Shown here one piece after another: positions 11,101 to 22,314 of a stretch of 64,000 nucleotides of DNA. This DNA comes from Plasmopara viticola (taxonomy: Eukaryota; Oomycota; Peronosporomycetes; Peronosporales; Peronosporaceae). The DNA is taken from NCBI GenBank assembly GCA_001695595.3, contig MBPM02000137.1, positions 57,057-121,056 on the forward strand. The letters are read 5' to 3'. The notes beneath the pieces are model-generated. The model ran no database searches and was not told where the DNA came from. It saw nothing but the letters and a program-made list of their open reading frames with translations. Position numbers and translations under genes: made by a program. Every line of letters starts with the position of its first letter. Positions within the stretch are counted from its first letter, which is position 1.

Positions 11101-12540
11101 CGTTCATCCGAGTCGTTGCTCGATCCGGTTGGACCGTTAAGGGCCTATTTCTCGGACCTCAAGCTGGCTACGTTTGCCGTTGAGGGAGTTGAGAAAAAAT
11201 CGGACGATGCCGAGCGATTGCAAGCCATGCTGCTACGGTCCTGGTTTAATAAAGTGATGCCGTCTGAGGCAGTCGCCAAATTGCTTCATTCGAACGAGGA
11301 TAATCCAACCAAATTTAAGAATCTCTTGAAGACGTACAAGAGATATCAACGTTGGCATGGTCGACCTTTAAATCAAGATATGATTTCAAAATTGTTAAGA
11401 AAAAACGACATCACGAGTGGTCGTGCGTTTGCTATTTGTAAGGCTGACATCGACAAGTACAACAAGGAGAACCCGATGGACCAAATGAGTCTGGTTGCTG
11501 TCCTCACCGCTCGCTTCGGAGATAAAAGGGCGGCACATGTGATCGAAGCGGCTACGAACCATCAGAAGAACAAGAATGTTGTTCTCGAAGCTCAGCGCAT
11601 GCAGATGAAACAATGGCTTGAGAATCAGAAAGCGCCCCTTGACGTCTTGAAGTACATTGTTTTAGATTCTAAGCCTGTCTTTCAGCCGCAAGTGATTACG
11701 TGGCTTGAATATGTGCATGATTTTGAGAAGGCAAACCCAAATGAGGCAATATCGCTTTACTCTATCTTAGTTGCCCATTTCAAGGAGAATGTTGTGGATA
11801 AAGCGATTTTTGCGACAATTAAAGATCCAGAATTGGAAAAGGTCGCCGAACGACTTCGTGACGAAATGGAAGTGTGGTGGCGAGATACCAAGAAAAATCC
11901 AAACGATATACTCGATGGGATGGAGGACAGTCTCGCAGACGCGAATGTGTTGACAAACAGGAATTTCAAAGCGTACATCAAGTATTCATTTGACTTTAGC
12001 CATTTTAACAATCGCAACTATAGAAATTCTGTGATGCTAAAGCTAGTGCTCCGTCACGAAATCAAAGATCTGACCAACTTAATGATCAAGGCAAAGGGCG
12101 AAGGAGAGATGGAGGTGATGTGGACAATCAAGTCCAGCACGAGAATTGATCCATTGAAAATATTAAAGCTGGGCGCGAACCAAGACGACATTGGTTTGAT
12201 CGATGCTTGGATAAGCTACCTATCTCCCATCGTTAGTCCGAGTTGTTTAGCCTATGGCGGGTGCAATGCGATCACCTTGATTACAAGCACCTTTCCATCG
12301 CCATATGTATTTGGCAAGCTTAAATTGGCAATGAAGGACGAAGCGTTGAAAGGCGACGCCTTGATGTATCTTCACGAGATATTCGACGAGTGGGTGGTCG
12401 AGAATAAGAATTTAATGGAAATTAAATTGCTCTTAACGAAGCCAACGATTGGCGACTCGTCGAACATGTTTGTCGATGTGTTCGTGGACTATTTAAGGAA
12501 CAAACGCAGTCTTGAGCGCGGCGACCCAAGCAGGCGGTAA
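8125..12540 (+). CDS. Giant secreted RXLR-like effector with tandem LWY modules, copy 1 (type 1 end)
   Basis: This intact single-exon gene encodes 1471 aa. Residues 1-20 form a signal peptide with likely cleavage after YVHA. RFFR at 49-52, followed by DDEAR at 58-62, occupies the RXLR-dEER position; the third residue is F, so the motif is non-canonical. The rest is a chain of about twelve W-centred modules with tryptophans at 195, 289, 384, 517, 599, 732, 816, 956, 1040, 1164, 1251 and 1333. Helical motifs of the LWY fold recur (SLLAALTARLG, QFWxxxxxTPDxV, LLKTYxxFH). LWY proteins of oomycetes, such as the PSR2 group, are delivered to plant cells and bind host proteins; the target here is unknown. 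The length is well above usual RXLR effectors (100-300 aa) and about twice PSR2. The first ATG gives the signal peptide, so the start is well supported. The last 1.3 kb differ strongly from the copy at 23803, whereas about 9040-11220 is almost identical to it. Confidence 0.93.
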   Translation: MRLELTTILGAVLLIKYVHAVSPATSHPAAHDFHELPPYMMNIQHDAKRFFRARAGVDDEARTINPARRSAELEEALANGIDPIMGVVNNVNILKNLAPDLSNEAKASPIPFPVGNKDKVHKALLLLSGNSNYFNSLTDKTQPLRNYLKLLETEPDHSAPAVVDAMNVVRLDWDKYKKLLDHLNLKKQSTVLTKWLGEKSITADMFELLTSDVKEEDLYNGKLLGAFDTFVHIYNTKHPTERLSLLAALTVCFGDFRVAQMIDTVKLIPAIKEMGKSVTDLETRQIRYWVDARKTPDEVAQLLRIGSPLLESSEMAMIGKWLKFIKELSKHEKRTSLYPIKTLKRLYSHSSLNFDIRIIKFLTSESDLEKGPAELLKACLMRHWFNSLKTPDQLETLFKSESLKSFDGKDLNFASFLKRYKKLYNKFAPSSQNPFYSGFKTTSGLRDEKWYSIAFAELRSIISQQNENEPIEKLSLFVALTLRYGDREASTIIDSVMKIDETMQIAKVLETEQIQFWIDTGKTPDEVFKLLDFRSRSLGYKWVKFCNMFSLRHPQLGMDPFKQLSKYYSDDVLAMFVVMATSEKLDNAQRYKDALMRRWFEEMKKPEELETLLNQNENKKRFFVRLLKTYSEFHTNLGFPSTSTVIAARDKVNVLTFSNKKMNLHDGRVLAAIKAYVEVYNEVNPNKPLSLLAVLTARLGSKDASTVIGAAKALPDLAETAKQLETEQIQFWMDVRRSPDQVSKLLNFDSKSPDSVYKWVEFHDRSISRDPKLAFDLFKPLRKHFSDDELALFVVEAQPIDMVNAKRLQSLLVWRWFEEMKTPEEVEAQLNRNEKKHLFVSLLKTYNDFHENLGPLSKPEIIRLGHFTGDITPDMLHVLTSTDVKMNLHDGSVLAAIDAYIRLYNKANTREPLSLLAALTARLGHRDASTVIEAAKAVPDLARTAKQLETEQMQFWVNSGMTPNQVIELLDPKSQGLAISYRYIKFLEVFSKRSSESLLDPVGPLRAYFSDLKLATFAVEGVEKKSDDAERLQAMLLRSWFNKVMPSEAVAKLLHSNEDNPTKFKNLLKTYKRYQRWHGRPLNQDMISKLLRKNDITSGRAFAICKADIDKYNKENPMDQMSLVAVLTARFGDKRAAHVIEAATNHQKNKNVVLEAQRMQMKQWLENQKAPLDVLKYIVLDSKPVFQPQVITWLEYVHDFEKANPNEAISLYSILVAHFKENVVDKAIFATIKDPELEKVAERLRDEMEVWWRDTKKNPNDILDGMEDSLADANVLTNRNFKAYIKYSFDFSHFNNRNYRNSVMLKLVLRHEIKDLTNLMIKAKGEGEMEVMWTIKSSTRIDPLKILKLGANQDDIGLIDAWISYLSPIVSPSCLAYGGCNAITLITSTFPSPYVFGKLKLAMKDEALKGDALMYLHEIFDEWVVENKNLMEIKLLLTKPTIGDSSNMFVDVFVDYLRNKRSLERGDPSRR

Positions 12541-13230
12541 GTCCACAAGCACCCAGCAAGTTGTCAAGAAGGCGTACCACGCATAGCGAGCGGTCAAATT
12601 TAGCGGTCTCACAAGCGAATAAGCGAGCGGCCTGTGACTAGTTAAGCGAGTGAATGAGAAGCGGTCCAACGAGCAACCCATCAAAGTGAAGAAGCAGAAG
12701 AAGCAAAGCTAGGCGGTGTGACGCAAAGCAAAGAGCTGTGAATCAAAGCAGCGCGAGGCATAGAAGCCAAAATGTATATTTGTTGACGTGGTAGTATCAA
12801 TGTAGAAATCCACCAGAGATGTGACGCAAACCATGGTTCAGCATGCGCGAAAACGCGTCGGCGAGCAAATCAAGTCTGTCGGGCATGTGTTCAGCGCTTG
12901 TATCCTGCAGAATTTTTTTTACCGCTCTAAGACAAATGGGGTGTATGTACCGCCGCCCTCTAGAGCTATTATATCGTGCAATCAATATCATAGCCGAAAG
13001 CGTCACAAACGATGCTAATCAGTTTTGTTGACTCTAGGACACGGTCTCGCCAAAGATTTATCTAGATGCTATCATCCACATTCTGATGCCATTTCTCCGA
13101 ATTTACACCATGTTCTCCTCTAGTAGAGTGTTGAAAAAGCTTTGCAAGATTTGTGGTTAAAACCAGTACTGTATTTATGCAAATAGGACAGATGAACCTA
13201 GGGGACTCTAACTTTAAAATATATCGCGTC

Positions 13231-14045
13231 TTAACTATTTTTGGCTCTTAATTTAGCCAAGAGCTCTGAAGCTTTGAGCTCTTTAGGCCGCTCATGATGA
13301 CAGCCACCTTGACTTGTTCGGGAAAAAGCATCCCAAGCGCAGGGCGTCAGTTCCCTCAGCTCATAAGCATATGCGTAAAGCTCACGCCATCCTTGCTTGC
13401 AGATATGAAATTGCGAAAGCCAGTAGAACTTAAATTCGCCGGAAGGAAGGCTTAAGAGCAGTGTTCCTCCTTTGTTACCACGGTGAAGCTGTTTGACGGG
13501 TGAGTCCCAAGTTTTGTCCTGGCCATTTCGATTTGCGAGTGTGAATGCCGCGTGCATCTAATTATTTGTAATCAAGACAGCCTCAGAAGCCACCCCTTCC
13601 TCCTTCGTACAAATTTGAAAACAAATTCCGTGCGACGGCGGAAACTTTAAGTTTTATCAGCATGCAGTCCATACTATGCGCTACCGTCAGAACTGTCTAA
13701 GCTTGTGCTGCCTAATCTCTCAAGCGTATGCTTTGTTCGTAAAGAATATATGACATGACGAGTTAGAGCTGCTTGATAGCAGGGAGAGCTGCAAATATTG
13801 CCGCCTTCTTAGGTCTAATGAAAGGTCTACAACATTGTGGCTTTCGAAAACCTGCATCAGAGACTTTTTGTTGGTGCTGTCCCACCGACATTTCAGAGAC
13901 TAGAACGGTTTCATTGTCTATAAAGTCCGAAAAGATGAAGTTGCAATAAGTTTTTTAAGCATGAAAAAGCTAATTATACCGAATTGCTCATGCACGTTAT
14001 CATGTGAAACGTTGCGTATTGCTTCAGCGAGACCAATTCCTTGAG
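13231..14045 (-). pseudogene. Relic of an unrecognised minus-strand gene
   Basis: A 108-aa open frame at 13231-13557 ends in HERPKELKASELLAKLRAK and contains CKQGWRELYAYAYELREL. Further upstream on the same strand a frame near 13920-14045 reads SAQGIGLAEAIRN. The two are separated by stops and do not join in one frame. The duplicate at 38988-39860 keeps the upstream frame but has an added stop in the first. I do not recognise a family. The composition looks protein-like, so a decayed gene is my reading, but chance frames are possible. Confidence 0.3.
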
Positions 14046-15659
14046 CAGAACTGAGAAAAAAAGACGATTCAAAACAAAACCACATGATAAGATGAGAACC
14101 CCAATTGGCCTCCTTTGCGCCTGATATTGCTAACTTAATAGCATTTCAGGGTAATTTTGAATCCATGATCATTTGCATCACAAATTCTACCAATTTGATC
14201 TAGTACGGCTTCAGCTACAGCGCCTCGCGCCCATTACTACTGTTGCTGTCGCATCCATTCATTTGTCTGCCTGACTAGTCACAACTACTAGTGCTCGAAA
14301 TCATTACTCCTGATTACCCCTATTGCAGCCTCTACTCCCTTTAGCAGTCAAAGATACAACTATAGGGAGAACAGGCTCATCAACAAAGAGATGTTATAAG
14401 AAATACGGCGAACAACGCTCGGCATGAATCGAATTTTCACATTGAAGGAAGGAATACGTTTGCTAAATATCTAGCCTAGAATAAATACGTCTCATTTTTT
14501 GCAGAGTGAAAAGACAAACACTGGCCATGCATGATAATGTTACGTAATCTTGCAATTTATTGTACAGAATTCAACCACGTTCGTCTTTCAAACGCTCGTG
14601 TATGCTACTAGCTAATTAATCTTTAGAAAGGGCACACTAGTGCTTTAAGAGATGTACCAATGTGCTTGCGTCGTTCAGCTTTCGTCACGTACTTGTGTTT
14701 TTTAACAAACAACTTAGATGAACTCTCGCCAACTCCGCCCGAGCAAAGAATTTTGCGAAAATGCACAACTCTTAAGTGGCTGCCAATCCTTATTTCATCA
14801 ATCTCAATCGCATAATAGGAGCGCTCTCGCTGACGCGCACATTTATTCTCACTAATCATGACGTGCTTTGCTACTTTAGGCACACGCATAAATCCATGAT
14901 AGCTAGCGGCATCTGATCGAACCGGCATTTATTGCTGCTAATTTGTTGACGACAGAACGATACATCGCAGGAGACGTAATCTCAATGCTTTTGTCAACAA
15001 AGATTTGGAGTATGCGTGAAACTGCTGGCAGGTGTTAGCATAAGACTACAACAAGAAGTACGACAGTACACTATATGTCCATTTTGAATGTTTTCATCCA
15101 CATGTCAACCGTATATAGTAGATATTACCGTGCAAAAGGTCATGCCTGCGGTCCATACACACAGTGAACGGTCGAGAAATTGGTCCATTACAGCAATTTA
15201 ACACGCGAATAAATGAGCGTTTCAGTAAAGCTAAAGCATGCGGTATATATCGAGGAGGTGAAAGGCGAAGCGTGGCAAGGCTAGAGGAGATATGACTGGC
15301 TCCCTGTTTAATCCTTTGCTTGGCGCTTGATTGGGTCACCAATCTTAGCATTGAGTGCGACTCGAACGGTGTGTACGACCACATCCCACCTAAAAAGAAT
15401 GATATAGAGAAGTAATCTGGTGACCATCATTTGAGCAGAACAGAACACATGCTGTAGTAATTACGCGTTATTAGATTTTCCCTTTGTTGTGCTACCAGCT
15501 CTTATTCTCGATTACGTGGGCATGTGTGTTAAGCTTGACAAGAAGATAGAGAAACTCTGCCCTAGTGTCAAGATAAAGGCTTCGTGTAAGACAATGCTTA
15601 ATTTGCTTAGCAGATTGAAATGTTTGGCACGGTACACGTTGGTCACAAAAAGAATTGTT

Positions 15660-15825
15660 TTCTAGCACAGTACGTACGCGTAAGAAGCAACAAAATATAC
15701 GCGTGACGGAATATGCACCTTTCTTAAACACGAACAAGGCTACGCGAAGCCTTATGTCAATAAGAAAGTTACATGAGACGCAGTTAACATGAGTGGCAAC
15801 AGAAAGCTACGCGGTACGCAATTAA
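15660..15825. repeat. Degenerate minisatellite in block 2
   Basis: Units of about 40 bp related to AAGCTACGCGTGACGCAAT recur with heavy decay (ACGCGTGACGGAATATGCAC, AAGTTACATGAGACGCAGTT, AAAGCTACGCGGTACGCAAT). They match the array at 1195-1350 in order and position within the spacer. Confidence 0.45.
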
Positions 15826-18800
15826 TTAGTGGCATATGTATGACATAGTACGAGTGAAAAGCATCGCTTTAACCGCCTTTAACTGGTTAATTTGCGATGG
15901 ACAAACGTCCTTCTCAGTTTGCCTAGAACTTTTCGTTGCGTATCTCGTCTAAGTATATATGTAGTTGCCACATGCGCTCGATGAGCTCTACAGTCACTAT
16001 TGGACACCGTATTATATCGCAAGTATTCCGCGCTAGAATGTGCGTTGGATGAAAAAGGCCGCACATATCGTTTCAAATCTGATGATTTGGACTGATCATG
16101 ACAAGGACTGCTTTGAACTACTAGCGCAAGCTTACACGAGCTAGTATTGCCATTGTTTAGCTATACAAGATTGCTTACGTATATATTTTTTCAAAGTCTC
16201 TGGTAGAATTCTGCTGAGGGAAAGCGAACATAAAACTCTACGTTGTGAGTCAAAGCAAGCTGGCACAGTCTGGCACAACAAAGTGCGGTCGTATGACGCA
16301 CAATGGCTTTCTGACGTCTGAGTCAGAATTGTGATGGGGTTAGAAACTCACGAATTCACCGACCGTAGCTTCCAACGAGGGTTCTCCGCCACATTAAAAA
16401 TTTCAAGTTAGCGCAGTCTCTCTTCACTACTATAAATATCACTGAGCAAGAGTATTCTCACGAAGGTCGCATGGGACAAATTCTTGCTATTGTACAAGAC
16501 AAAACATGCAGCACGATGTTCGTCGTATATGATCTGTCCATTTGCGAACAAAGTACATATTTGTTTAAGGTTGATTCCTTACTCGGTTTGATCTAAAGTT
16601 TGCAGATTGTTTTAATTTGTAACGACATGCCAAACTTTTCAATTCAGACGTCCTCACACACCTTTCACCAAAGTCTCTTTTCACCCACATAATCTTCCTT
16701 TGACATGGATCTGTTGCGGCTCAACTTCCAAAACCGAGTAGGCACTCGTTATCATGTACATTTGTCATTTGCTGGCTTATCAAATACGATTCTCAAGTTA
16801 CTCACACAAGTGCGGACTATCGGGGAACCATCGGTTAAATCCAGGATAGAACCACTAACGTGCATCGGCGGCTATCCGCTCTTTGGTCCAACAATCGACA
16901 TCATCCTCCGCAGTAAGCTTGAAAGCGAACACAGGAGACAGCACAACATCTTAATCGTCAACACACACAAAACTCATACGAAAACCAACTACGCATCACA
17001 ACCACTGCCCTAACAATGCGAAACAGTACTTTTTAGAACTTCTTCAGTGTTCTCGGTGTGAAATTCAAGACGTCCACATTTCGATCGCAAACTAAGCAAT
17101 CACTTACTCAAGCTTAAGTACAATTGCTGCGTTTTGTTGTTCGTCAAGCCTAATTATCGTTCAATCCTTAAAGACATGCCAGTCTTAATTGTCAAGGACT
17201 CAGCACAACGCTCATGCTATCTACAAAGGTGCAAATCACTAAATAATAATTATATTAGCATGTCAAGCTGTAGCGCGTCAGCTTTGATCTCATAGATTGG
17301 CTTCGCACTCAAAAAGGTACATTAATTCTCCGACCGGGCTTCAAAATCATGCGTTACTAGCTCATTCGCTGATTGAGTAGCGAAAGCTTCAAGGTTTTGA
17401 AGCATCAAATTTACCCGAGATTCCAGCTACTTGTCGCTACACAAGTGCGGCTACATAAACAATTTTTGGGCTTCGAACGCGTCAAATTTATCTGCACCGC
17501 ACACTGGTTCAAACCTTTGTCTCTTTGCCATTTAAAGTTATAGTACTTTGCTTCGGGCTTCCATCGTTGTGCAGCGATTAGCTAACACACTGCGGCAAAT
17601 TCGTGTGGATTACGAAAACCTCGGCTAGCATTTGGTGCTTTATTATTTTTACAGCTTGGAATATCTGATAACGAATAAGCGGAATCGTCAATAGGTTTCT
17701 AACTATCCTATTAGTCAGTTCTACCACCAAGCGCGCATAATTTAAGCTGTATTAGCGAAGTAATAGGAATCGTTTGATTGAGAAGCTAATCCTCAAAATT
17801 GAAAAGGATGCCAAAAGAAACATCTACATATTTCTGTGTAGAAAGTGAGCTATACTGCAGCATGAGACTATTATTTTGAACTAAACAATCGTATGGAAAT
17901 TCTGCGTACCAGGCCTTATATGTATTAATTTCTGCATGGGATATGCTTGATAAATTGTTTTTACTGATAAAAATTATGCAGACTCAACTACGAAACCGAA
18001 AAAATAAGGACGTGCATGATAGTGCATAACGTGACAATTCGTTAACCTTTCCTAATAGCTGGGCTTATATTGTGCCAGATGACGAAGACGAGATCAAAGA
18101 TCCGCTGACCTATGCTGATTCGACCGCTTTTACAAAGGCAATTGACATCGACAAGAGTAAGTCGCCTACGCCGATTTGCTGTGAATTGATGCCGAACCTT
18201 GTTCGTAATTCCAAGGAGGCGAGCAATACGCAAAAATTTCATTTCTGGCTATTTTTTGTGGTACAATACGAGCTGTTTACGCTGTGCCACCACGAGTAGT
18301 AATTTGTTGATGCAATGACAACACTGGCTTGTGCAATTTTACAATCTCAGCAAATGTTTTTTTCTCTGCTTCTATTTACACTCGTTATCGTAAAGTAATA
18401 CATGTGGTTGACCTTCGCCACCCTCTGTTTGCATACAGCACCTTATTGATCGAGATGCTTATCACAAAAGTCATTTTCTGCAGCTCGTTCGTTCTTTTGT
18501 TTTTGTTTAGAATTAGTGATCTCTTGTTAACGATAGCGCCGAATTTTCTAGCAGACTCATCAAATGATTGCCGTAAATGTCATCAGAATGAATCAGAAAG
18601 GCGAGAATCAAAACTATCATTCAACTCAGCGTGTATCTCGCCGCAAAAAGTAGATTTGCTAGTGAGTCCGGAGTCAATGGGGACATGGAAGCCCGGTGCA
18701 TTTCGATTTTTTCTCAGTGTTGGTTTTATTACGAGCATCGCCGTGTGTACAGTAGAGATATTATAACCTTCATTGTATTGCCATTACTACTACTGCCACT

Positions 18801-19449
18801 TGTCGTTTTGATTTCGGTACAAAGACGCATCTTGTCTTTGCTCTAATCATCCTGGTCTCATGGGTGATACCCATCTCTTCACGTTAGGTGAGCTTAATTT
18901 ATAGAAACATGGCTTGGCTGCTGCAACGTCAGTCCTTATAAAGCCTTGTTATCATCATCATCTACTGGCTTTTAATGTACCGATACCTCGTCCTTCTATA
19001 TTTGTACCAATTCCGCAATTTGCCAGCTACACCGAAAATGGACAGAGACAGGCCCAAGCTTGCTCACCCACTTTTTCAGCCGTCAAATTGCTCTTGCTCC
19101 GCCACACCCCCCCCGTTTGACGGGTCGTGCCGAGCTTAACAGCTACCAAATTTTACGTCGACTAGACAGTTAGGCGCTTACAGTATTATACCGTAGGTTC
19201 AACCCTTCTAAACGACAAAACTAAGTGCGCTAAGTCTTAGTGAAAGGTTTTGACTGGAATTGCTTTAAACTACACTGCATTAAAACTTACTAATCAGGAC
19301 GCTAGGTTGTACTGACGTAAGTCTCCGAAAAGCTTAGTCTCACGCGGAGTGAAAAAGGGCATACAGTTTAGGCTGCACTTACACTGTGTCCAGGTATTGA
19401 GTTACCTCTTGACTAGTGTTTGCTTGGGTGCTATTTGCACAAGAGACGC

Positions 19450-21056
19450 AGTAATCGCTTGTCATTTTTTTAATTAACTAATCACATTTGTGACTGAAAA
19501 AACGAGAATAAAAAAGAACAAACACAAAAAGGTAAAATTTACCTGTTGAAACATGACGGGTCCCCAAATGGACAAAAAATGGCGCCAGACACGGCAAAAT
19601 GCGCCGAATTTTCGCTTCCGGCCGACGCTATCTTTGAAAATGCAGAAGCGGCTTTGTTGGATCCGGAGCGTGATCCACAAGATAAACGTTGCACCGCTTT
19701 AGCTGGAGTACCCCCAGCAGGTCTCTCCCGAACTATGCCTTCCAATGTGGATTTCGACTAGAGAGCTCACGTCTAGTTTTTCTGATACGGAAATAATGAT
19801 CTCACTCGGTTTAATGCCACAGACACCGTTGTGGTCGTCTAATTTGGTCCATCTTCGTGACTTCAAGGCTATTCGTAATGCTGGAATTAGTTTTCAGTGC
19901 ACCGATTGGGAGGTGTGCAGAAAATTGGGTGGTGAAACTGTGACCGTTTGCGGTCGCAAATTTAAAGCTCAACCTTATTCCAAGTACAGTCACTGGTATT
20001 TTGTGGACCTACAGCGCCTACCAGATGACGCATCGGATAAGCTCATTTATGACTGGTTTGCCCAAAAAGGTACACCTCCGGTGTTTATTACACCGGCTCA
20101 TGTTGTTGGTGGTCTTCGTTCACGCAGCAGCCGGGTGAATTTAATTGAAAAATGCCTCCGGTCTCAGTTATGCTGGATAAGCGGACCTCGCTCCGACAAA
20201 TCCAGTGTTCAGGTCACGGCTTTTCGGTGGTTCACCACCGTAACAGGGCCTACAATAACGTGGTCCTTCCCTTTATCAAGGAATTGAAAAAAAAAGCCAA
20301 AGCTTGCAAATCTGAGCTCGAGGAACCAAGTCGCATTCAGATGCTGCTGAAATCATTCCGCCAGCGGATGACAACGAGAGTGACTTAAGAGACCATTCGG
20401 CAATGAGTGACAATTCTGGGTTGGAATCTGAGCCGCATAGTGGGGATCACTCTAATTCAGACCTCGGTCCAGTTTCCTCAATGGAAGACAGGGAGCCTAC
20501 AATTATGGCTAGACCAAAATCAGTCTGGCCAAATGAAGGTGAGCCAAAATTTATGGTGGGATCAATTACAGCGGCTGATATTTCGCCTGCGCGCATTCTT
20601 CGGGCAAAACAATTGGTCTTTAGTACCGTTGCTACCCCGACTGTGGATTTGCGGCGTTTACCTCCCTCCCAACGGGAATATCCGCCTACTTTCTCTATAA
20701 ACTATTACGAATGGCTTCGTGAAGGGTCGAAAGGACCCATTCCGCCGGACACAAATATGATTCTCTGGGACACAAATATGAACCCACCTCAGTCTGTGGC
20801 GTCTTTTGTAACGGTCTCAAGGGTGAGTGAAAAAATATTATATGGGGCCGTATACCAATGCAATGTTGCCCTTTCTCCACTCTGCGCGGTCATTGAGTAA
20901 TTTTTGGGATCTTTTACCCAAATTACTGACCCGGACATACTACTATCAACGTTACAAGCACAAGCAAGTCTTCACCGAGTTTTACTCGATTTGGAAGTGG
21001 ATGCCAATATTTATCACCTTCGGTTTAAGGCTTTGGTCACGCGGTCCTGGTTTTCT
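19450..21056 (+). pseudogene. LINE ORF1 (gag-like), broken, unit A
   Basis: Successive frames at 19546-19761, 19745-20287, 20152-20388 and 20403-20900 encode an L1-type ORF1 protein. The recognisable core is an RRM-like nucleic-acid binding region (YSKYSHWYFVDLQRLPDD, then PPVFITPAHVVGGLRSRS), as in ORF1 proteins of oomycete LINEs. Three frameshifts break it. It ends abruptly at about 21050, where DNA from the far 3' part of the unit follows in reverse orientation, so ORF2's endonuclease and most of its reverse transcriptase are missing. The same element at 45300-46920 continues further. Confidence 0.8.
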
Positions 21057-21520
21057 TGCTGCAGTGGTTTTACTACCTCTGCTCCAAGTCGGTATCGAAT
21101 CCCACCGTGGACGAAGACTGACAGGTGATGCTATATAAGGGAAGAAAAGTTGATAGCTTGCGATAAATGCCGAAGGCACTATCGTAAGGGAGTCATTACA
21201 ACACCTAGCCATAAGACGTCGGTACGCGAAGCCCCTAATTAGGGGTAGACAACACCTTGGCGAAGCCCAATGCAGATTGGGAGAGACGGCAATACTGTAA
21301 GATGTGACGTAGATCGGGTTAACTCGTGACCTCAAACAGGCGCAATAAGCATATCGGCTGCAACTACTTCCAGGCGTAAGAAAACCTTAAAGACGAAAGG
21401 CCAAAAGGTGCTAAGGCCGGAATAACGAAAGGCCGAAAGCAAGCTTAAAAACAGCATTTTTGTGTTGAGCCACTCTTTTTCTCTAGCAAAGGAGCCAAGA
21501 GGGTCATCCTCTCAGCTAGA
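21057..21520 (+). repeat. SINE-like element B (tRNA-like head), unit A copy
   Basis: GGTATCGAATCCC at 21091-21103 fits the pol III B box, and TGCTGCAGTGG at 21057-21067 is one base off the A box seen in the 50502-50512 copy. Here it lies on the + strand because the whole segment is inverted. It may instead be an antisense part of the LINE 3' UTR. Confidence 0.4.
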
Positions 21521-21528
21521 AAAGGACC

Positions 21529-22314
21529 CTATTGTGGGCTGCAAAATTGGGTCCAGGGTAACGTTGAGGGCATAATTAGCAATAATGCTCCGAGTTGATT
21601 TCCATCGTAAAGAGAACGTGCCGGAGCGCTATTTAGCTGCACTAAGTCTTCATTGTGAACTTTCAGCTCTAAATTGCTGGTGGATTTCAGTCTGGCTAGC
21701 AACTCAAGTAATTGCCGCAGTTTGGCACTGAAATGGCCTAGACTTTTGCAGCATAAGTCTTGATTGAAGTGATGTATGTGAAGCACTATAACAGCCTCGA
21801 CTTGAGCGATCATCTTGGTTTGGATCTCATGAAAGCGAATATCATTCCTGTGCACCCATAAGCAACGTAGAACCACTACTCGAACAATGTGGAAATTCAC
21901 AAATAAACTATAACCGTTACGTGACTTGGCATGGTCGGCTTGTTCAAGTTCAAGAAATAGAACTGATTCCCATTCCAGTGGGGTCCAAAAAAAGCCTCGA
22001 AAAGCACTGAGCCATTTAGACCAAACTTGAGTCGCAAAATCGCAATACCAAAATAAGTGTGGGGCAGCCTCCAGAAATCCACAATCATGATGGCATGTTG
22101 AAACTGCAGCAGTGAGATGCTGAAGACGATAACCGAGAATTAAAGCGTTAAGCTGGAGCCGATAAAGAAGGCCGGAGTAGACTGGCAAGACATGTCGACC
22201 CAGTTTGTAGTCACGGGTCCACATAGTCGTATCAGGTCTACCTGAGACGCCGAGTTGAGAAAGGGGCAATGCTGGTGAATTAATTTTCATTAAAACTTTT
22301 CGAATTCTTGTCAC
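21529..22314 (-). pseudogene. LINE ORF2 C-terminus with zf-RVT zinc finger, unit A
   Basis: This 261-aa open frame is the longest surviving piece of the LINE's C-terminus. It contains GRPDTTMWTRDYKLGRHVLPV and the zinc-binding region CHHDCGFLEAAPHLFWYC (spacing C-x3-C-x7-H-x4-C), typical of the zf-RVT domain after the reverse transcriptase of L1-like elements. It runs to the natural ORF2 stop at 21529. Upstream parts are broken or absent, so it is a relic without its own start signal. Confidence 0.8.

Larger units (their letters stand above)
12541..19449. other. Gene-poor spacer, block 2
   Basis: This long stretch follows the type 1 effector and is nearly repeated at 38319-45190. I see no intact gene. 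It holds a decayed minus-strand frame (13231-14045), the degenerate minisatellite near 15660-15825, and short frames at 16705-17013 and 18072-18299 whose protein sequence is not better conserved than their DNA. The part from 14400 is homologous to block 1. From about 19100 it leads into the 5' flank of the LINE. Confidence 0.6.

Noticed and set aside
8125..12540. Naming the effectors after PSR2 or another characterised LWY protein.
   Set aside because: The fold family fits, but orthology and host target cannot be shown by eye, so no gene symbol was given.
13245..13262. Small hairpin TTGGCTC...GAGCCAA-like near TTTTTGG, possible terminator.
   Set aside because: Rho-independent terminators do not apply in a eukaryote, and the stem is short; the copy at 39000 is conserved only with the surrounding duplication.
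16705..17013. 102-aa frame with a partner at 42528-42869, possible small gene.
   Set aside because: Between the two copies most base changes alter the amino acid, so the frame is not under protein-level constraint; it survives because the DNA is recently duplicated.
18072..18299. 75-aa frame starting MPDDEDEIKD.
   Set aside because: The equivalent stretch near 43790-43960 is frameshifted and no family is recognisable, so I cannot support a gene.
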